A stretch of DNA of 64,000 nucleotides from Oleiphilus sp. (lineage in GTDB: Bacteria; Pseudomonadota; Gammaproteobacteria; Pseudomonadales; Oleiphilaceae): NCBI GenBank assembly GCA_006212045.1, contig PZPK01000003.1, forward strand, positions 62,001 to 126,000. The letters are read 5' to 3'. The first letter of the stretch is position 1. Each line of letters begins with the position of its first letter. Below are positions 16,217 through 25,356 of this stretch, in pieces. A model generated the notes under the pieces. The model was not told where the DNA came from and searched no databases. It saw only the letters and a list, made by a program, of their open reading frames with translations. Position numbers and translations under genes: made by a program.

Positions 16217-16951
16217 CTAACGTTGTGTCAGTCTAGGTGTTGCGACGTGATGATCGAAATAGGAAATAACCGGAGTTTCGGTTGCTTTAAGATCCAATGC
16301 CAGGGTAAGGATCTCCACATCCCCGGGCTGTTTGCCCAATTGGGGCGATTGGCGTAAAGCCTGTTTCCATTGATGGACCAAATCGGCTGACTGGCCTTTC
16401 AGGGACAGGGCAATGGCGGATTTCGGTATTTGCTGGTTACGGTAGGCTTGAGGGACATGTACCAACCAGGGGCCGTCTTCAGCCAATAGTCCGAAGGTTT
16501 CTAGTAAGGCTAGTTCCCGTCGGCTATCCACTGTGGTCGTCAGCCTGCTGCAGGTGGACCATTTGTAGCGTGCGGACGCACGGGCATAATCCTGTGAGGC
16601 GCCAACCACCATGTAGGTGACGGGTGTTTGCGGGTCACTTGCAATGGTGGGTGAGTCATAAAGTTTTGCCTCGCTGAACAATGCCTGGCAACTTTGTCGA
16701 GCGGGTGAGGTATCGGTCTTCAAACTGTCCCCCAGCAACAAATAGCCATAGCCCTGTGTGCGCCAATCTGGTTGTTGATGCGGAGCGAGCAGTTGCACAT
16801 CGGCACTGAATTTTGCTGCGTCAGGCGGTGTTGAACTGTCGATCTGAACGGTTCTAATGTTTTGCTGTGAGCAGGCGCTCAGTAGAGAAAGCAGGCAAAT
16901 AGTGCTGAGGGTATAAACAGCGCGGGTCACGAGTTGGTGTAAATGCTTCAT
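16217..16951 (-). CDS. Hypothetical lipoprotein
   Basis: A 244-residue exported lipoprotein of unknown function. The ATG at 16951 follows GGGAGG by nine bases and begins a type II signal peptide with lipobox LLSAC (Cys27), so the longer frame from 17035 is rejected. Residue +2 of the mature protein is Ser, which favours the outer membrane by the usual sorting rule. The mature domain has no motif I recognise; it contains a possible ligand-binding-like stretch around TYMVVGASQDYARASARY. It is followed 183 bp downstream by dbpA, with a nested palindrome between them. Divergent from the collagen-like gene. Confidence 0.7.
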   Translation of the reverse strand: MKHLHQLVTRAVYTLSTICLLSLLSACSQQNIRTVQIDSSTPPDAAKFSADVQLLAPHQQPDWRTQGYGYLLLGDSLKTDTSPARQSCQALFSEAKLYDSPTIASDPQTPVTYMVVGASQDYARASARYKWSTCSRLTTTVDSRRELALLETFGLLAEDGPWLVHVPQAYRNQQIPKSAIALSLKGQSADLVHQWKQALRQSPQLGKQPGDVEILTLALDLKATETPVISYFDHHVATPRLTQR

Positions 16952-17250
16952 AGATGTTGCCTCCCATTTTTCAAGGCTATATGTCTCGCTTACGACGAGG
17001 CAAACTCTTGGTTTCCGACCTGGGAGGGAATACAAAGGAAAACGATGCCTCTACTTTAACCCTAGACTACTTCAGAAAATACGTTAGTTAAGATTTGTAA
17101 CTCGCTGTTTTTGAAGCCATGTTTACTTCTTACGACTAAATGACAGGAGAAAGGGGCCTGCGATACTGCAGTCGTGCCGTGTGTCCAATTTGCTGTTAAG
17201 CCCGTGCTAAAAGGCCTCACGAGGCCATTGATCGTTTAGCTGCAGTATCT

Positions 17251-17268
17251 ATGTGACTGGTTTCACGC
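17251..17268. promoter_or_regulatory. CRP/Vfr-like binding site 1
   Basis: TGTGA-N6-TCACG at 17252-17267 matches nine of the ten core positions of the CRP consensus TGTGA-N6-TCACA. It lies 54 bp upstream of a second, stronger site, in front of the collagen-like protein gene. Confidence 0.5.
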
Positions 17269-17304
17269 GAATGTAAAACACCAGTTCACATTTCTTAGCA
17301 ATAA

Positions 17305-17322
17305 TAGTGAGGAAGATCACAT
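17305..17322. promoter_or_regulatory. CRP/Vfr-like binding site 2
   Basis: AGTGA-N6-TCACA at 17306-17321 has a perfect right arm extended as GATCACATTT, as in the full CRP consensus. It is centred near 17313.5, upstream of TAGAAT (17333) and TACTAC (17345), either of which could be a -10 element. The site suggests cAMP-CRP or Vfr control of the downstream gene. Confidence 0.6.
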
Positions 17323-17460
17323 TTGCCTGGCATAGAATCTTTCGTACTACCAATAACTACTCAAATCACAATAACGAATATTAATCTCTAAGCCATTCCG
17401 TATCAGGCGCTCAAACCCTGATAGCGAAACGGGCTTTGGACAACTGTTGTGAGGTATGTG

Positions 17461-19431
17461 ATGCGAGTCTTCAAGTTGCTTGTTCTCTGCGCCGTGGCGC
17501 TGCAAACGGTTTCAATCCATGCTGCTGTAACATCCACTTCGCTTTATGTGCTTGAGGCGAGCGCAGATGCGACACTGGATGCACAGAACAACGATTGGAG
17601 ATATGGTCAGGACAGTGCTTTGCTGGTGGGTAGAGCAGAAGGCGCAAAGCGTGCAGTTGTTAATTTTGCCCTGGGCAAATTTTTCGTCCTGGAGCCACAG
17701 CACATCCTTTCGGCAGAGCTTATCTTTACTCCTGACTCGAAAAGCCTTTCCCTGACGCATTATCGACATTTCTCTTTGCATTCACTGATCACACCATGGG
17801 ACGAGTCCGGTGTTTCCTGGAATTGTGTGGATAAGCCATGCAACATGGCCTGGAACGGTGGCGATTTCGAAATGTCCGCGATCGACCATGCAAAGATGGA
17901 AAAAGCCGGCGAGCATCACCTCGTTTTTGATGTTGCAGAAGCGCTTCGTGAGGCCGTTTCGCTTGATTCGTTCTCAGGCTGGCTTTTGAAGGACAAAAGG
18001 GAGTGGTCCGGGTTTAAACTCGCTAAAGACCTTCGCTTGCATTCAAGAGAGAGTGCTTATCCCCCCAGATTAATTGTTCGCTTAAGCGATGATGCCCCCG
18101 ACATTGAAGCGCCTGCGCTTGAATTTCTGCATCCAGGAGAAAGCTTTTTAGTGGGGCAGGGGCAGGAAGAAATTCGTGTACGGGTCGAAGATGACCGGCA
18201 ACTGGTTGAAGATCAGTTTCTATTGTTAGTCGATGGTGAAGATCATTCTTCTCGCTGTGAATTTTCGGGAAATGAAGCGCTATGCCAGGTAGCGTTATTG
18301 GGCGGTTTACACGAACTTCAGGCCGGTTACATTGATCTTGCGGGTCATAGCGATGTTCAGATTCTGGATTTCTTTTATATGAATCGCCTGGAGGGTTCTG
18401 CCTTCAAAGTTGCGCAATGGCATTCAGGTGTAGGAAGTCCGTTTATATCTCTCGGGTATCCCGGAGATCTTTACCTTGAAGTGATTTCGGGTGATGTTTA
18501 TCAACGTGATGAGGGTGCCTGGTCCCTGATTTCGAATTTACGTGGACCGGCTGGCGCTTCAGGATTGGACGGTCCCAAGGGGGAAAAGGGCGCTAAAGGT
18601 GATAAGGGGGACAAAGGTGACAAGGGAGACAAGGGAGAAACTGGGGAAGTCGGAGCACGGGGGCCTCAGGGCGAAAAAGGAGATTCCCTGATCACAGCAC
18701 TAAATTGTAGTCATGACCAGATCATACGCTTTGATGGCAATGCGTGGGTCTGTGCTGATGCACCGTTAAATCCACTCGCTGGCCTGAATTGTAATGATGG
18801 TGATAGCCTTATTTTTAATCAGGGCAGTTGGACCTGTGCGCAGCCCGAAACTGGTAGTGACCAGAATAATCCTGATGAAAATGAGCAGGGTGAGCCGCCG
18901 TCTGAGCCCGAGGACACTTTGTTGAGGCTCGCGGTGCCTTTGGACAAACTGGCGATTACAGCCAGTCATAGTTTTGCGCCGGATCACCCCGCTGCGGCGT
19001 TCGATGGCGTAGGTTATGCGAAAGAAGGTGACGCTAATCCGTCTTATGGCACGGGTTTGGGCTTGATCGGAAATCAGGTTAATCGTGGATTCTGGTTAAG
19101 TGGCTGGTTCTGTGAGCAGGCTGTAACCGATCAATGGCTCGATGTGCATTTTGATAACCCGGTACTTCTGGCGGGTCTGGTGGTTCATATTCCTCCGGGC
19201 TATGCCCAATATGGGGTCAAAAACCTGGCGATAGAGCTTTCCCAAGATCATGGTGAAACTTATCAGCAATTTGAAACCTGGCAGGGCCAGCAGGGTGATG
19301 TTCCGGAGTTGATGTTTTCCGAAACGACACCTGCCATCACGAATCTGCGACTCAGGATGGACGGATTCAAAACAGAGCATTGTGCGATCAATATCGATGA
19401 GGTTGTGCTGTATGGGAAAGAAGTGATTTAG
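17461..19431 (+). CDS. Secreted DNRLRE and collagen-like repeat protein
   Basis: A 656-residue exported protein. The start at 17461 (ATG after GTGAGG) begins a signal peptide (MRVFKLLVLCAVALQTVS, cleaved near IHA). Residues ~22-210 match the DNRLRE pattern of large secreted proteins (VNFALGKF, LHSLITPWDESGVSWN). A short Ig-like or all-beta segment follows, then sixteen uninterrupted G-X-Y triplets (nt 18544-18687). Next come two copies of an LNC...W.C unit (LNCSHDQIIRFDG and LNCNDGDSLIFNQ), a Glu/Pro-rich linker and a C-terminal beta-sandwich resembling discoidin/F5-8C folds. This layout suggests a trimeric surface or matrix protein. No anchor motif or type I signal is evident. Two CRP-like sites lie upstream. 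Confidence 0.8.
   Translation: MRVFKLLVLCAVALQTVSIHAAVTSTSLYVLEASADATLDAQNNDWRYGQDSALLVGRAEGAKRAVVNFALGKFFVLEPQHILSAELIFTPDSKSLSLTHYRHFSLHSLITPWDESGVSWNCVDKPCNMAWNGGDFEMSAIDHAKMEKAGEHHLVFDVAEALREAVSLDSFSGWLLKDKREWSGFKLAKDLRLHSRESAYPPRLIVRLSDDAPDIEAPALEFLHPGESFLVGQGQEEIRVRVEDDRQLVEDQFLLLVDGEDHSSRCEFSGNEALCQVALLGGLHELQAGYIDLAGHSDVQILDFFYMNRLEGSAFKVAQWHSGVGSPFISLGYPGDLYLEVISGDVYQRDEGAWSLISNLRGPAGASGLDGPKGEKGAKGDKGDKGDKGDKGETGEVGARGPQGEKGDSLITALNCSHDQIIRFDGNAWVCADAPLNPLAGLNCNDGDSLIFNQGSWTCAQPETGSDQNNPDENEQGEPPSEPEDTLLRLAVPLDKLAITASHSFAPDHPAAAFDGVGYAKEGDANPSYGTGLGLIGNQVNRGFWLSGWFCEQAVTDQWLDVHFDNPVLLAGLVVHIPPGYAQYGVKNLAIELSQDHGETYQQFETWQGQQGDVPELMFSETTPAITNLRLRMDGFKTEHCAINIDEVVLYGKEVI
18544..18687 (+). 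repeat. Collagen-like G-X-Y triplet repeat (16 units)
   Basis: The 144-bp segment encodes sixteen perfect Gly-X-Y triplets: GPA GAS GLD GPK GEK GAK, four GDK, then GET GEV GAR GPQ GEK GDS. Four GDK triplets run in tandem, and the DNA there is repetitive enough to vary in copy number by slippage. Lys-Gly-Asp/Glu order favours interchain salt bridges in bacterial collagens. Confidence 0.92.
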
Positions 19432-19512
19432 GTTTATTGGAAACCATATTGGGACGTACCCGTATAATCACATTCAGAGCACGCGAGGCGTGACCAGATC
19501 GGCTCGCCGGTA

Positions 19513-20643
19513 TTACGTTGACAGCTCCTGTATGGAAATCTGCCCCCGTCCCTGTTTTTTGGCGCGATAGCAGGCTTGGTCTGCCACTTTGAATAATTGC
19601 TCAAAGGGTGGCAATGTGTTTTGACTGTATGCGATTCCGATGCTGGCACCTAAAGTGGCTGCGGGGTGGTCGTCCTGCTCGAAATGATTGATTGTTGTTT
19701 GAATCTTGTCGGCGACTGCCAGAACATCTTCCAGCTCATCGCTTTGAATCAGAATCATAAATTCATCACCTCCGAAGCGAGAGGCCAGGTCGGACTTTCG
19801 TATCGAGGCGCGAATAATGTCACTTACCTTAAGTAGCGCCTGGTCACCGGCGTCATGGCCAAAATTGTCATTGACCTGTTTAAAGTGGTCCAGATCGATA
19901 AACAACAAGGCGGTCACTGGAGGCCGGTCGCTACTTCGATGGTTGCGGGCGGCCAATTCGCCATACTTGTTGCGGAACTCTTCGCGATTCAGCAGAGGGA
20001 CCAGACTGTCGTGTGTGGCCCGGTAATTCAGCGAATGACTCATATTGATATTATCCAGCATGGTGTCCCGGGTTTGACGCGCAGCCCGATACATCACGAC
20101 GGCGAGCAGCAAGACCATAATGGCTACGGCGTTGTGAACATCAGTACTTTCGAGCAAGGATCGAAAGATCAGGGGAATAGCGCTCGGGATCAGAAACAGG
20201 CGATAGGTGACAAGATCCACGCCGTGAGTACCCACGGCGGCGGCACAGGAACCGCCCACCAAAAAGATCACAAGTGCCTGATACAGATAGTGTTCCGGAC
20301 TGAAGAAAAATACGCATAACACACCAAAATGACTGCCGGACAGCAAGGTTAGAAAACGGTAGATATCCAGCCATTTCTGACTGCTGAAATTTGTGTTGCC
20401 TTTGCGATAGACAATCAGCAGTGATAAGCGAACGAGGTTGATGACAAAGCCGATCGCACACCAGATTTTGATGTTCGGCCCGGGGTATGCATCCAGAAGA
20501 AGATAAGTGACCAGCGAAATGTTTATCAGATTGCCAAAGATGGCGCCCAATGCATTACTGAAGAGAACGGCAACAACCTGGGATTGCTGCCATTCCGTTT
20601 TTTCATTTTCGAAATGGTGGTGGTCGGTAGACGAATGTTGCAC
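19513..20643 (-). CDS. Membrane-bound diguanylate cyclase (GGDEF)
   Basis: A 376-residue enzyme predicted to make cyclic di-GMP. Six hydrophobic segments fill about residues 20-190, without a known sensor domain. The GGDEF domain follows, with DLDHFKQVND (metal/substrate region) and an intact GGDEF at 291-295. An RxxD inhibitory site (RKSD, 282-285) lies five residues before it, so product inhibition is likely. There is no EAL domain. The C-terminus (YRAKKQGRGQISI) is complete. The gene is convergent with the collagen-like gene and monocistronic in appearance. Its proximity to a possible surface protein and the presence of FimL and HDOD proteins in the window fit a biofilm/motility context, as inference. 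Confidence 0.93.
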   Translation of the reverse strand: MQHSSTDHHHFENEKTEWQQSQVVAVLFSNALGAIFGNLINISLVTYLLLDAYPGPNIKIWCAIGFVINLVRLSLLIVYRKGNTNFSSQKWLDIYRFLTLLSGSHFGVLCVFFFSPEHYLYQALVIFLVGGSCAAAVGTHGVDLVTYRLFLIPSAIPLIFRSLLESTDVHNAVAIMVLLLAVVMYRAARQTRDTMLDNINMSHSLNYRATHDSLVPLLNREEFRNKYGELAARNHRSSDRPPVTALLFIDLDHFKQVNDNFGHDAGDQALLKVSDIIRASIRKSDLASRFGGDEFMILIQSDELEDVLAVADKIQTTINHFEQDDHPAATLGASIGIAYSQNTLPPFEQLFKVADQACYRAKKQGRGQISIQELST

Positions 20644-20715
20644 TTGGCAGCTAACTCACGGGCGCTTGTTTTTGTTTAATAAAATTAGCTAGTGAGTATA
20701 GCAGTGCATTTCGAT

Positions 20716-21864
20716 TTAACGACCCAGAACCTCACGGGCGATCACTTCCTTCATGATTTCTGATGTTCCGGCATAGATTTTCTGGACCCGTGAATCAACA
20801 AAGGCCCGGGCGATCGGGTATTCCACCATGTAGCCATAACCACCAAACAGTTGCAGGCACTCGTCAGCAACCTTGCATTGCATTTCGGTGGAAGCCAGTT
20901 TGACCATGGCGGCATCCGTTACCGTCATTTCGCCATGCTCAAATTTTGCCATGCACTTTTCAAAGTAGGCTCGATTGATTTCCAGTTCCGTTTTCAGTTC
21001 TGCCAGTTTAAAGCGTGTGTTCTGGAATTGGCCAATTCGCTGGCCAAAAGCCTGACGTTCGTTGACATAGCTAATGGTCCAGTCGATACAGGCTTCGGCT
21101 GCTGCGATGGCACTGGTCGCAATGGCAAGGCGCTCACGAGGCAGCTCCTGCATCAGGTAAACAAAACCCTTGTTTTCTTCACCCAGCAGGGCATCAGCCG
21201 GAACGCGCAGATCTTCGAAGAAAAGCTCGGCGGTATCGCCGGCGTGCTGTCCGATCTTTTTCAGTTGTTTGCCGCGCTGAAAGCCGGGCAGCGTGGTATC
21301 GACCATAAACAGGGAAATGCCCTTGCCTGCGGCGGACGGATCGGTTTTAGCGCAAACCACGACCATATCAGCGTTACCGCCATTAGTGATGAATGTCTTG
21401 GAGCCATTAATAATATAACTGTCGCCATCACGAATGGCTGTGGTGCGCATGCCCTGCAGGTCGCTTCCTGCAGCAGGTTCAGTCATGCCGATGGCGGTCA
21501 AAACCTCACCGCTGGCCATACGTGGCAGCCAATGTTGCTTCTGCGCTTCTGTGCCCATGTGGAGGATATACTGGGCGACAATATCTGAATGAATGGCGAC
21601 AGCCCCGGAAAGCCCGAGGTAGCCCATCCTTGAAAGCTCTTCCAGTACGATTTGGGAAAAACTGAATGGTACGCCACTGCCGCCATATTCTACTGGCAGA
21701 TCGACGCACAGCAGACCGGCGTTACCGAGCGTGTTCCAAATAGACCTAGGCAGACAAGCCTGCTCTTCCCATTGTTCGTGATGCGCGGCAACTTCCTGTT
21801 CCAGGATTTTACGCGCCATGTCCTTGAATATCAGAAACTCTTCGTTGTGCTCTGGATTGTTCAT
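20716..21864 (-). CDS. Acyl-CoA dehydrogenase
   Basis: A 382-residue FAD-dependent acyl-CoA dehydrogenase that introduces the alpha-beta double bond. Visible signatures are AIGMTEPAAGSDLQGM, the FAD-binding YIINGSKTFITNG, QLFGGYGYMVEYP, and IYAGTSEIMKEVIAREVLGR with the C-terminal catalytic Glu position of long- or medium-chain enzymes. I use the ATG at 21864, since the preceding 27 residues of the longer frame look non-coding (Ser/Asn rich) and family proteins start here. Substrate chain length is not predictable from motifs alone. The next gene upstream on the same strand is the penicillin-acylase-like gene, 200 bp away. Confidence 0.92.
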   Translation of the reverse strand: MNNPEHNEEFLIFKDMARKILEQEVAAHHEQWEEQACLPRSIWNTLGNAGLLCVDLPVEYGGSGVPFSFSQIVLEELSRMGYLGLSGAVAIHSDIVAQYILHMGTEAQKQHWLPRMASGEVLTAIGMTEPAAGSDLQGMRTTAIRDGDSYIINGSKTFITNGGNADMVVVCAKTDPSAAGKGISLFMVDTTLPGFQRGKQLKKIGQHAGDTAELFFEDLRVPADALLGEENKGFVYLMQELPRERLAIATSAIAAAEACIDWTISYVNERQAFGQRIGQFQNTRFKLAELKTELEINRAYFEKCMAKFEHGEMTVTDAAMVKLASTEMQCKVADECLQLFGGYGYMVEYPIARAFVDSRVQKIYAGTSEIMKEVIAREVLGR

Positions 21865-22065
21865 ATCGTTTGTTTCGCTCCGGGTGCAGTGTTGACGGGA
21901 GGCATTGGATCCATTGGATGTTGAGTTATTCAGACCGTAGGTCATCGGATAAGTCTAACCGAAACTACGCGTATTGGTGCAGCCGTGATTGGGCGATGGT
22001 CTTTGCAGTGAGATCGGTCAGGGACGCACCATGACGGCCCTGACCAATTTGTTTAGCTGTGCATT

Positions 22066-24957
22066 CTAAAGTTGCTGCTCTCCCGGCGTGTAAAACCGCG
22101 TGGAATGAAACCCGCGAAGAATTTCGAGAATGTTGAATCGCAGCGGTTGCGCATCATTGCTTAACCAGTTTGGCAGCATGGGTACAAGATAGAATTCGTT
22201 CCCCGGCACAGCGCTGGTGCCCCCTGGCCAGACGCTTTTGGCTTTCAGGTTGAAGGGGCGCCCCTCTACGACCATACGGTTGGTGGCACCGCTGCCATAC
22301 ATGAAGTCGTTGACGGAATCCGCACGTGCGCTGTGGGACGAAGCATCCACTACGCCGAAACCACCATCGGTTGGTATGCCGGGCAGTGAGGGTAGAGGTT
22401 GCGGAAATGCACCAAAGGCATTGGGTACACTGAAGGGTTCGCCGAGCGGTGAGTCAAATACGATGCGGTGCAGGCAGCCCCAGCGAGCGTCGGCTGCATC
22501 ACCCGTGCATTCAGAGAACGCCGTCGCAAATTCGGCGCTTTCAAAGCGGTCCAGAGCGCTTGATAAGGCTTGTAACATCGACGCATCAACATCAGCTTGT
22601 TGGGACTGGGCGCCGGCATTAAAAAAATCCACGCCGGATGCCGATTGACCATTGTTGTCGATCAGGTTTTTCAGTGCGGTGACCGATTGGGCTGATCCGG
22701 GTGAGAAGTCGCCCAGGCCCATCGCAGCGAGGGTGGCGTCTATCGTGCCTTTGATCATCTGGGTTCGCCACATGCTGTAAATCGCGGTTGCACGACTGGC
22801 CAGTATTTCTTCCGCATCAAGGCTAAGGGCAGGGTTGCCATCTCTGTCTTCCGAATCAAAACCCTGGGGGATTCCGGATTTGGCCTGATAATCCAGTGCA
22901 CTCCAGGCTTGCAGCTTTTCAATCGCGGCTTCCAGACGCGCATCCTGGCCTGCCTGTGCCAGCGCCGGATCAGCATTTTGCGCCTTGCTGTTCTGATAGG
23001 CGGCAACAATCAGGGGTGCAAAATATTCGGCATCCAGCAATCCGACATCGGCTTGCAGCGCCTGCATTTCCTTCATGGAAATTTTCTTGTCGCCTGTATT
23101 CAGCAAACGCTCGATGCCTTGAGTAATACGACCGGCTCTAAAACCCTGAGCGTAGCCGGGATTGAGATAATAGACACCGCCACTGGCGCGAAACTGGTTG
23201 AGAGGATCATTGTCCAGTGTCGTACCGGCCGGATCGTTGTTTGCGTTGACAAAATAGCCATTGGCCGGGTTCACAACCTGCGGCATTTCGTCTGGAGCAT
23301 AGATCTCGTAGGGCAGGGTCTGGTTTGGATATTGATTAATGGCCGGTAGCCATTGGTGCCAATCCAGATCGCCTTGTCTGATGAAATAGGGCGGCACCCC
23401 GCCAGCCGCTGTGCCGAGCAGTTCGAGATCCTTTCGTACCGGCATCTCCGCGCTGGCAAAATAGGCAATGTTGCCCTTGCGATCGACGAAGCTCCAGTTC
23501 TGGGAACCAAAATCAAAATAGCTCAGTCCATGTTTGAACTCTTTCATGTCCCGAGCCTTGTTCCAGGTATAGATCGCTTCAAGTTCGCGGGTGGCAGAGA
23601 AACCGGTATATTGTACCGTAATGGCAGTCATCGCCTGTTGGTCAAAATCCAGAATCACCCCGTTATTACGCGCCGGGACTGTGAGGGTAGCCGCGGGAAT
23701 CGCCGGATTGGCCGGGACCGGAACAATCACGCCATCCGGTTGTCCGTCACCCGTGATGTCGGCGTTTACAAGGTATTGCTCGGGAACCGGGATAACCTTG
23801 CCAAGCTCCCCGCCGGGAAGTTGAATGCTGAGTCCGCTTGGGGATGTCGCATCCGGAACCACGGTATCAAAAAATACGTCAGTGACGTCCATGGGGTTTG
23901 TGGTCGGCCCCCAGGCGATATGCCTGTTTTTCCCGACGATGACAAAAGGGGTGCCGGCAAAGCCGCTGCCCATCACATTGTATCCGGGAGAACGAATATG
24001 CATGGGATAAAAAGTGCTGGGGTGATCCAGTGACAAGTGCGGATCATTGGCGATAATCGGAAAACCGCTTTTGGTCAGGGTGCCGGAAACTCCCCACTCG
24101 TTCGAACCCAGCGCTGTGCGTTCCTGTGCAACAAATTTTTTCAACAAAGGAACAGATTCGATCCGTTCCAGATAGCGTTGCGCATGTTTGGAGACGGCTT
24201 CTGACTGTTTTTTATTCAGTGCAATGACCTGCCCAAAGGGGCTGGATTTAAGCGGTGTACTGCCTCCGCTGTCCGGCACAGTAGAGGCCGGGTTGAAAGG
24301 CGCACTGCGAAACAGATCCTCAAAATAAAGCGCTTGCCCTGCCTGAGGGCCCAATGCGGTCATAAAGGCTTGCAGGTTAAAGGTATTGTCAATATCGTCG
24401 AGATCGAATGACAGGCCGAAGGCAATCAGTTTGCCGATGGTCACGCTATCCAACGGGGACCACGGTGCAACCGTTGTCAGTCCAAGCGCCTGATACTCCG
24501 GCGGCAGGGGGTTCCCCTGGCTCAGATAGGCATTGACGCCCTTGGCGTATGCTTCAAGCGCCTCCAGTGCACCTTGCGCGGTTGCATCCCCTGTACTGGC
24601 GGCAGACTCTATGGCTGCCAGACTGCGTTCCGCCGAACGGCGCAGACCAATCGTGCGCAACTCCACATCGCTTGAAATGGCGCCTTCGCCAAGTAGTTCA
24701 GCCAGCGTGCCACTCGGCTGACGGCGATTGACATCCATCTGAAACAGGCGGTCTTCTGCATGCGTCCAGCCTTGCAGAAAGAACATGTCATGTTCGTTTA
24801 GGGCTGCGACATGCGCGATACCGTCTACATCCCGGGTAACATTGGCGGGTGCCGTGAGTCCGTCAACCTGAGTTGCAGTCGCTTGTGCTGTTGCATTCAG
24901 GCCAAATAGGGTGGTCGCAATGATGAGACTGCGAAAGGGGAGCTTTAATTTAGGCAT
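22066..24957 (-). CDS. Penicillin acylase family protein (S45 Ntn hydrolase)
   Basis: A 963-residue periplasmic precursor. The signal peptide spans residues 1-28 (ends TAQATA). The alpha-subunit region is followed by a linker and the autoproteolysis site GSNEWGVSG, whose Ser285 becomes the N-terminal nucleophile of the beta chain. Downstream signatures (PIIANDPHLSLDHPSTFYPMHI, GTPFVIVGKNRHIAWGPTTNP) are typical of the family. Members hydrolyse amides such as penicillin G, cephalosporins or acyl-homoserine lactones; the sequence alone does not choose. A possible quorum-quenching role is only a guess. At 963 residues it is longer than most family members (750-850). It is divergent from the transketolase gene. 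Confidence 0.9.
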   Translation of the reverse strand: MPKLKLPFRSLIIATTLFGLNATAQATATQVDGLTAPANVTRDVDGIAHVAALNEHDMFFLQGWTHAEDRLFQMDVNRRQPSGTLAELLGEGAISSDVELRTIGLRRSAERSLAAIESAASTGDATAQGALEALEAYAKGVNAYLSQGNPLPPEYQALGLTTVAPWSPLDSVTIGKLIAFGLSFDLDDIDNTFNLQAFMTALGPQAGQALYFEDLFRSAPFNPASTVPDSGGSTPLKSSPFGQVIALNKKQSEAVSKHAQRYLERIESVPLLKKFVAQERTALGSNEWGVSGTLTKSGFPIIANDPHLSLDHPSTFYPMHIRSPGYNVMGSGFAGTPFVIVGKNRHIAWGPTTNPMDVTDVFFDTVVPDATSPSGLSIQLPGGELGKVIPVPEQYLVNADITGDGQPDGVIVPVPANPAIPAATLTVPARNNGVILDFDQQAMTAITVQYTGFSATRELEAIYTWNKARDMKEFKHGLSYFDFGSQNWSFVDRKGNIAYFASAEMPVRKDLELLGTAAGGVPPYFIRQGDLDWHQWLPAINQYPNQTLPYEIYAPDEMPQVVNPANGYFVNANNDPAGTTLDNDPLNQFRASGGVYYLNPGYAQGFRAGRITQGIERLLNTGDKKISMKEMQALQADVGLLDAEYFAPLIVAAYQNSKAQNADPALAQAGQDARLEAAIEKLQAWSALDYQAKSGIPQGFDSEDRDGNPALSLDAEEILASRATAIYSMWRTQMIKGTIDATLAAMGLGDFSPGSAQSVTALKNLIDNNGQSASGVDFFNAGAQSQQADVDASMLQALSSALDRFESAEFATAFSECTGDAADARWGCLHRIVFDSPLGEPFSVPNAFGAFPQPLPSLPGIPTDGGFGVVDASSHSARADSVNDFMYGSGATNRMVVEGRPFNLKAKSVWPGGTSAVPGNEFYLVPMLPNWLSNDAQPLRFNILEILRGFHSTRFYTPGEQQL

Positions 24958-25356
24958 GCGTCTGCGTCCTGTTTTATAGTTTTTGATTGAACGACACTGC
25001 TTCGGATTGTTCGGTCCGGTTGTCCACTTTCCAAGCCTAACCGATTAAAGCGGCATAATAAATGAACTGGTCTTCAAAATAATAAATGAATGCAGGTTCA
25101 CTTTGACGTTGGTCATTTTGGCTTTCTTGTGGTTTTGTTTGTTCGCCTTCATTTAAAGCCAGCGTTACGCCTGTTCGGGCGCGAAATCTGTTATCGATAT
25201 GTGCCTCAATTGGCTGCAACTATTGTGTCACCCGGCATGGGTAGAGAACCACGCCGAGATATCCAGTTTCAGGCATTATGCCGTTTCGGTTGCCCATTGA
25301 CGGGATATAGGCGAAAATACCGCGCCTTTTTAAACCAGTCTGGGAGAACCCTTTCA
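24958..25356. other. Divergent intergenic region with a 12-bp direct repeat
   Basis: This 399-bp spacer separates the penicillin-acylase gene (minus) and tkt (plus). ATAATAAATGAA occurs exactly at 25055-25066 and again at 25079-25090, a 24-bp period. TTGACG at 25297 is a possible -35 box for tkt, but no well-spaced -10 follows. The tkt frame is open through most of the spacer, which reflects the absence of stops and not coding. Confidence 0.55.
25055..25090. repeat. 12-bp direct repeat with 24-bp period
   Basis: Two exact copies of ATAATAAATGAA at 25055-25066 and 25079-25090, in the pac/tkt divergent promoter region. It could be a pair of regulator half-sites or an old small duplication. Confidence 0.6.

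Larger units (their letters stand above)
16952..17460. other. Divergent intergenic region with two CRP-like sites
   Basis: A 509-bp spacer between the lipoprotein gene (minus) and the collagen-like gene (plus). It contains two CRP/Vfr-type palindromes (17251-17268 and 17305-17322, listed separately) and a TAGAAT (17333-17338) that could be a -10 element for the plus-strand gene. No coding potential is seen. Confidence 0.6.

Noticed and set aside
19432-19512. GGTTT-ATTGG-AAACC as a terminator between the collagen-like gene and the diguanylate cyclase
   Set aside because: The stem has only five base pairs and no T tract, so it is too weak to call.
20851-21588. 245-residue open frame on the plus strand inside the acyl-CoA dehydrogenase gene
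   Set aside because: Antisense shadow of a clearly conserved gene, no domain pattern.
23353-24033. 226-residue plus-strand frame inside the penicillin acylase gene
   Set aside because: Antisense shadow; the minus-strand frame carries the Ntn hydrolase motifs.
25090-25356. 89-residue upstream extension of transketolase
   Set aside because: Family proteins begin at the ATG at 25357, which has a good ribosome site; the extension is not transketolase-like.
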